Shown here: positions 6,019 to 7,502 of the stretch, in pieces
Numbering within the stretch: the first letter of the stretch is position 1
Layout: the number at the start of each line of letters is the position of its first letter
Source of the DNA: Fidelibacterota bacterium
GTDB lineage: Bacteria; Fidelibacterota; Marinisomatia; SCGC-AAA003-L08; D37C17
Direction: 5' to 3'
Length of the DNA stretch: 7,502 nucleotides
Assembly: GCA_002704685.1 (NCBI GenBank)
Contig: PAHD01000038.1
Coordinates: 7,299 to 14,800 of the forward strand
Position numbers and translations under genes: made by a program
The notes under the pieces: model-generated
Databases searched by the model: none
The model's input: the letters and a program-made list of their open reading frames with translations, nothing else
Told to the model about the DNA's origin: nothing

Positions 6019-7338
6019 ATGCAAAATTTCAAGTTTAAATCATTTTTAGAAAAAATATATTCAAATAAACAAAGTTTTAATAAAAAATGTATTTTGAAAT
6101 ACGAATCAAATATTAATTGTAAGATTGATAATATCTGCAATAATAATATTAATAAAAAACACACATTCTATATGAAATACCCATCTGGAACCAAGTATTT
6201 TGGATATGGTAAAACCCTAGTTTTAGATATAGATACAAAGAACGATATAAAAATTTTAAAAAAATATGATTATGAGATATTAACAAACACTACTAATAAA
6301 GTAAATTTTTTTGGGGGATTATCTTTTGATTTAATTAAAAAAAACTACTCTCCTTGGAAAAATATTCCAAAAGGAAGATTTATAATTCCAAAAATATTAA
6401 TTAAAGAAAAATCTAAAAAAACAACCATAACGTACTTTAAAATCGTTAATTCAAAAACTCAAAAAAGCTATCTTTTAAGTGAATTTTTAAAAGAAACACA
6501 AATTATAAATAATATTAACCATAGCAAAGAATCCACTATACCGAAAATTAAAATTGGGTATGAAAATCCACAAAAAAATAATTATTTATTAAATATTAAA
6601 AAAGCTATAAACAAGATTAATAATATAGATCTATCAAAAGTTGTAATATCAAGAATGATAAAATATTATTTGAATAATAATTTAGATAAAAAAGATTTGA
6701 TAAAATATTTGAATAGTAAACATAAAAACTGCTTTAATTTTTTTATTAATTTTAATAAAAATGTATCATTTATAGGTTCAACACCTGAAAAACTTATACG
6801 ATTATCAAGTAAAAATAAATTATCAATTGATGCTCTTGCTGGAAGTTCAAAAAATAAGAATGACTTAAAAAAAATAAAGGAAATTGACGAGCACAACTAT
6901 GTAATTAAACATATTAAAAATATAATAAATCCTCTTTGTAGTAAAACAAATATTCCAAAAAGCCCTAAAATTTTAGATTTAAATTATATTTATCATCTAA
7001 TAACTTCTATTTCAGGAACATTGAAAAATAAAACCCATATTATTGATTTAGTTAATAAACTTTATCCTACTCCTGCATTATTAGGTTATAAATCTGAAAA
7101 AGCAATTGAAATTATTAATAATTTTGAGAAATTTGATAGAGGCTGGTATGGAGGGTGTATTGGTACTTTTGATACAAAGGGAAATGGTGAATTCTTTGTT
7201 CCAATTAGATCATTTTTATTAATAAGAAAAAAAATATATATATTTACAGGAAGTGGAATAGTCTCTAAATCTGATGCTAATAAAGAATGGGAAGAAACGA
7301 AGATTAAATCAGAGCATATCCTAAACTATTTTAAATAA
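6019..7338 (+). CDS. menF: Isochorismate synthase (MenF-type chorismate-binding enzyme)
   Basis: Mg-dependent enzyme converting chorismate to isochorismate, the entry to classical menaquinone synthesis. It has 439 residues. The C-terminal chorismate-binding domain (about 185-435) shows: LSKVVISR with K207; FIGSTPEKLIRL with E257, giving the same 50-residue spacing as K190/E240 in E. coli MenF; LAGSS (273-277); KEIDEHNYV with E291 as probable metal ligand; HLITSISGTL (326-335); YPTPALLG (349-356); FDRGWYGG (372-379); EFFVPIRS (391-398); GSGIVSKSDANKEWEET (411-427). The loop between LAGS and EIDEHN is about 10 residues shorter than in EntC. The N-terminal 180 residues are poorly conserved and rich in Lys, Asn and Ile, making this the most AT-skewed gene here. 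Its divergence from menG supports MenF over salicylate, anthranilate or aminodeoxychorismate synthases. No good Shine-Dalgarno precedes the ATG. Confidence 0.88.
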   Translation: MQNFKFKSFLEKIYSNKQSFNKKCILKYESNINCKIDNICNNNINKKHTFYMKYPSGTKYFGYGKTLVLDIDTKNDIKILKKYDYEILTNTTNKVNFFGGLSFDLIKKNYSPWKNIPKGRFIIPKILIKEKSKKTTITYFKIVNSKTQKSYLLSEFLKETQIINNINHSKESTIPKIKIGYENPQKNNYLLNIKKAINKINNIDLSKVVISRMIKYYLNNNLDKKDLIKYLNSKHKNCFNFFINFNKNVSFIGSTPEKLIRLSSKNKLSIDALAGSSKNKNDLKKIKEIDEHNYVIKHIKNIINPLCSKTNIPKSPKILDLNYIYHLITSISGTLKNKTHIIDLVNKLYPTPALLGYKSEKAIEIINNFEKFDRGWYGGCIGTFDTKGNGEFFVPIRSFLLIRKKIYIFTGSGIVSKSDANKEWEETKIKSEHILNYFK

Positions 7339-7344
7339 AGGTAC

Positions 7345-7377
7345 TTGATAAGTCACTCAAAAAGAGTGACTTATCAA
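7345..7377. terminator. Bidirectional hairpin between convergent genes
   Basis: TTGATAAGTCACTC (7345-7358) and GAGTGACTTATCAA (7364-7377) are perfect complements, a 14-bp stem with a loop of five A. It lies 6 bp after the menF stop and 11 bp after the rhodopsin stop, so it can end both convergent transcripts. Neither side has a proper run of T, so it may work as an RNA 3'-end stabiliser rather than a classical intrinsic terminator. Confidence 0.75.
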
Positions 7378-7388
7378 TGTATATATAC

Positions 7389-7502
7389 CTACTTAGAATC
7401 CATTTTTGCAGCAGCCCAAATCATTAAGCCAAATGCTGTTTTATTAACTAAGTCAGCTAAATTATAAACAACATTTAAAGATGCATCATCTAACCAATAT
7501 CC
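7389..7502 (-). CDS. Microbial rhodopsin (proteorhodopsin-like), C-terminal 37 residues
   Basis: The frame enters from the right edge and stops at TAG (7389-7391). The visible C-terminus contains NVVYNLADLVNKTAFGLMIW, which aligns without gaps to helix G of marine proteorhodopsin (NLIYNLADFVNKILFGLIIW). The lysine encoded at 7440-7442 corresponds to the retinal Schiff-base lysine (K231 of green proteorhodopsin), and the aspartate at 7452-7454 to D227 of the counter-ion complex. This makes an inner-membrane, retinal-bound, light-driven ion pump very likely. It resembles proton-pumping proteorhodopsin more than sodium or chloride pumps, but the helix C motif and the colour-tuning residue that decide this lie outside the window. 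The gene runs convergently to menF and ends at the shared hairpin. It was recognised from memory of the family, not by search. Confidence 0.88.
   Translation of the reverse strand, partial: GYWLDDASLNVVYNLADLVNKTAFGLMIWAAAKMDSK

Noticed and set aside
6666..6896. Minus-strand open frame of 76 codons within menF
   Set aside because: It is antisense to the conserved chorismate-binding motifs of menF and has no start context or family signature.

Overview
The window is a strongly AT-rich piece of bacterial chromosome, densely packed with seven protein genes and no recognisable RNA gene or insertion sequence. The gene content points to an FCB-group marine bacterium (Bacteroidota or Marinimicrobia/SAR406-like): a large outer-membrane TonB-dependent receptor with an N-terminal carboxypeptidase-regulatory-like domain, menaquinone biosynthesis genes, mostly weak or absent Shine-Dalgarno sequences, and the end of a proteorhodopsin-type light-driven pump. 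The lineage is an inference from family content and style; no marker gene is present.

Layout, left to right. (1) 1-2555, minus strand: TonB-dependent receptor, complete at its N-terminus and lacking only its extreme C-terminus at the window edge; it carries a His-rich segment right after the signal peptide and a four-cysteine insert in the barrel. (2) 2606-4294, minus: umuD and umuC, an SOS-type error-prone polymerase V operon with all expected catalytic residues; its short leader contains a perfect direct repeat of period 11 inside an inverted repeat that includes the GTG start codon. (3) 4352-5928, minus: menG/ubiE (demethylmenaquinone methyltransferase), translationally coupled by a GTGA overlap to an EamA/DMT-family transporter. 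(4) 5929-6018: a 90-bp divergent promoter region. (5) 6019-7338, plus: isochorismate synthase menF. (6) 7345-7377: a perfect 14-bp-stem hairpin between convergent genes. (7) 7389-7502, minus: the last 37 residues of a microbial rhodopsin, including the retinal-binding lysine.

Together: menF makes isochorismate at the entry to menaquinone synthesis and menG performs the final methylation, so the divergent pair brackets the pathway. Menaquinone respiration plus a rhodopsin suggests a photoheterotroph of the sunlit ocean. The UmuDC polymerase would give damage tolerance, for example against UV, and the TonB-dependent receptor imports a nutrient, possibly metal-related judging by its histidine run. 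No clearly new multi-gene system is evident. The least ordinary signals are the umuD leader architecture, the His-rich and Cys-rich parts of the receptor, and the rhodopsin at the edge.
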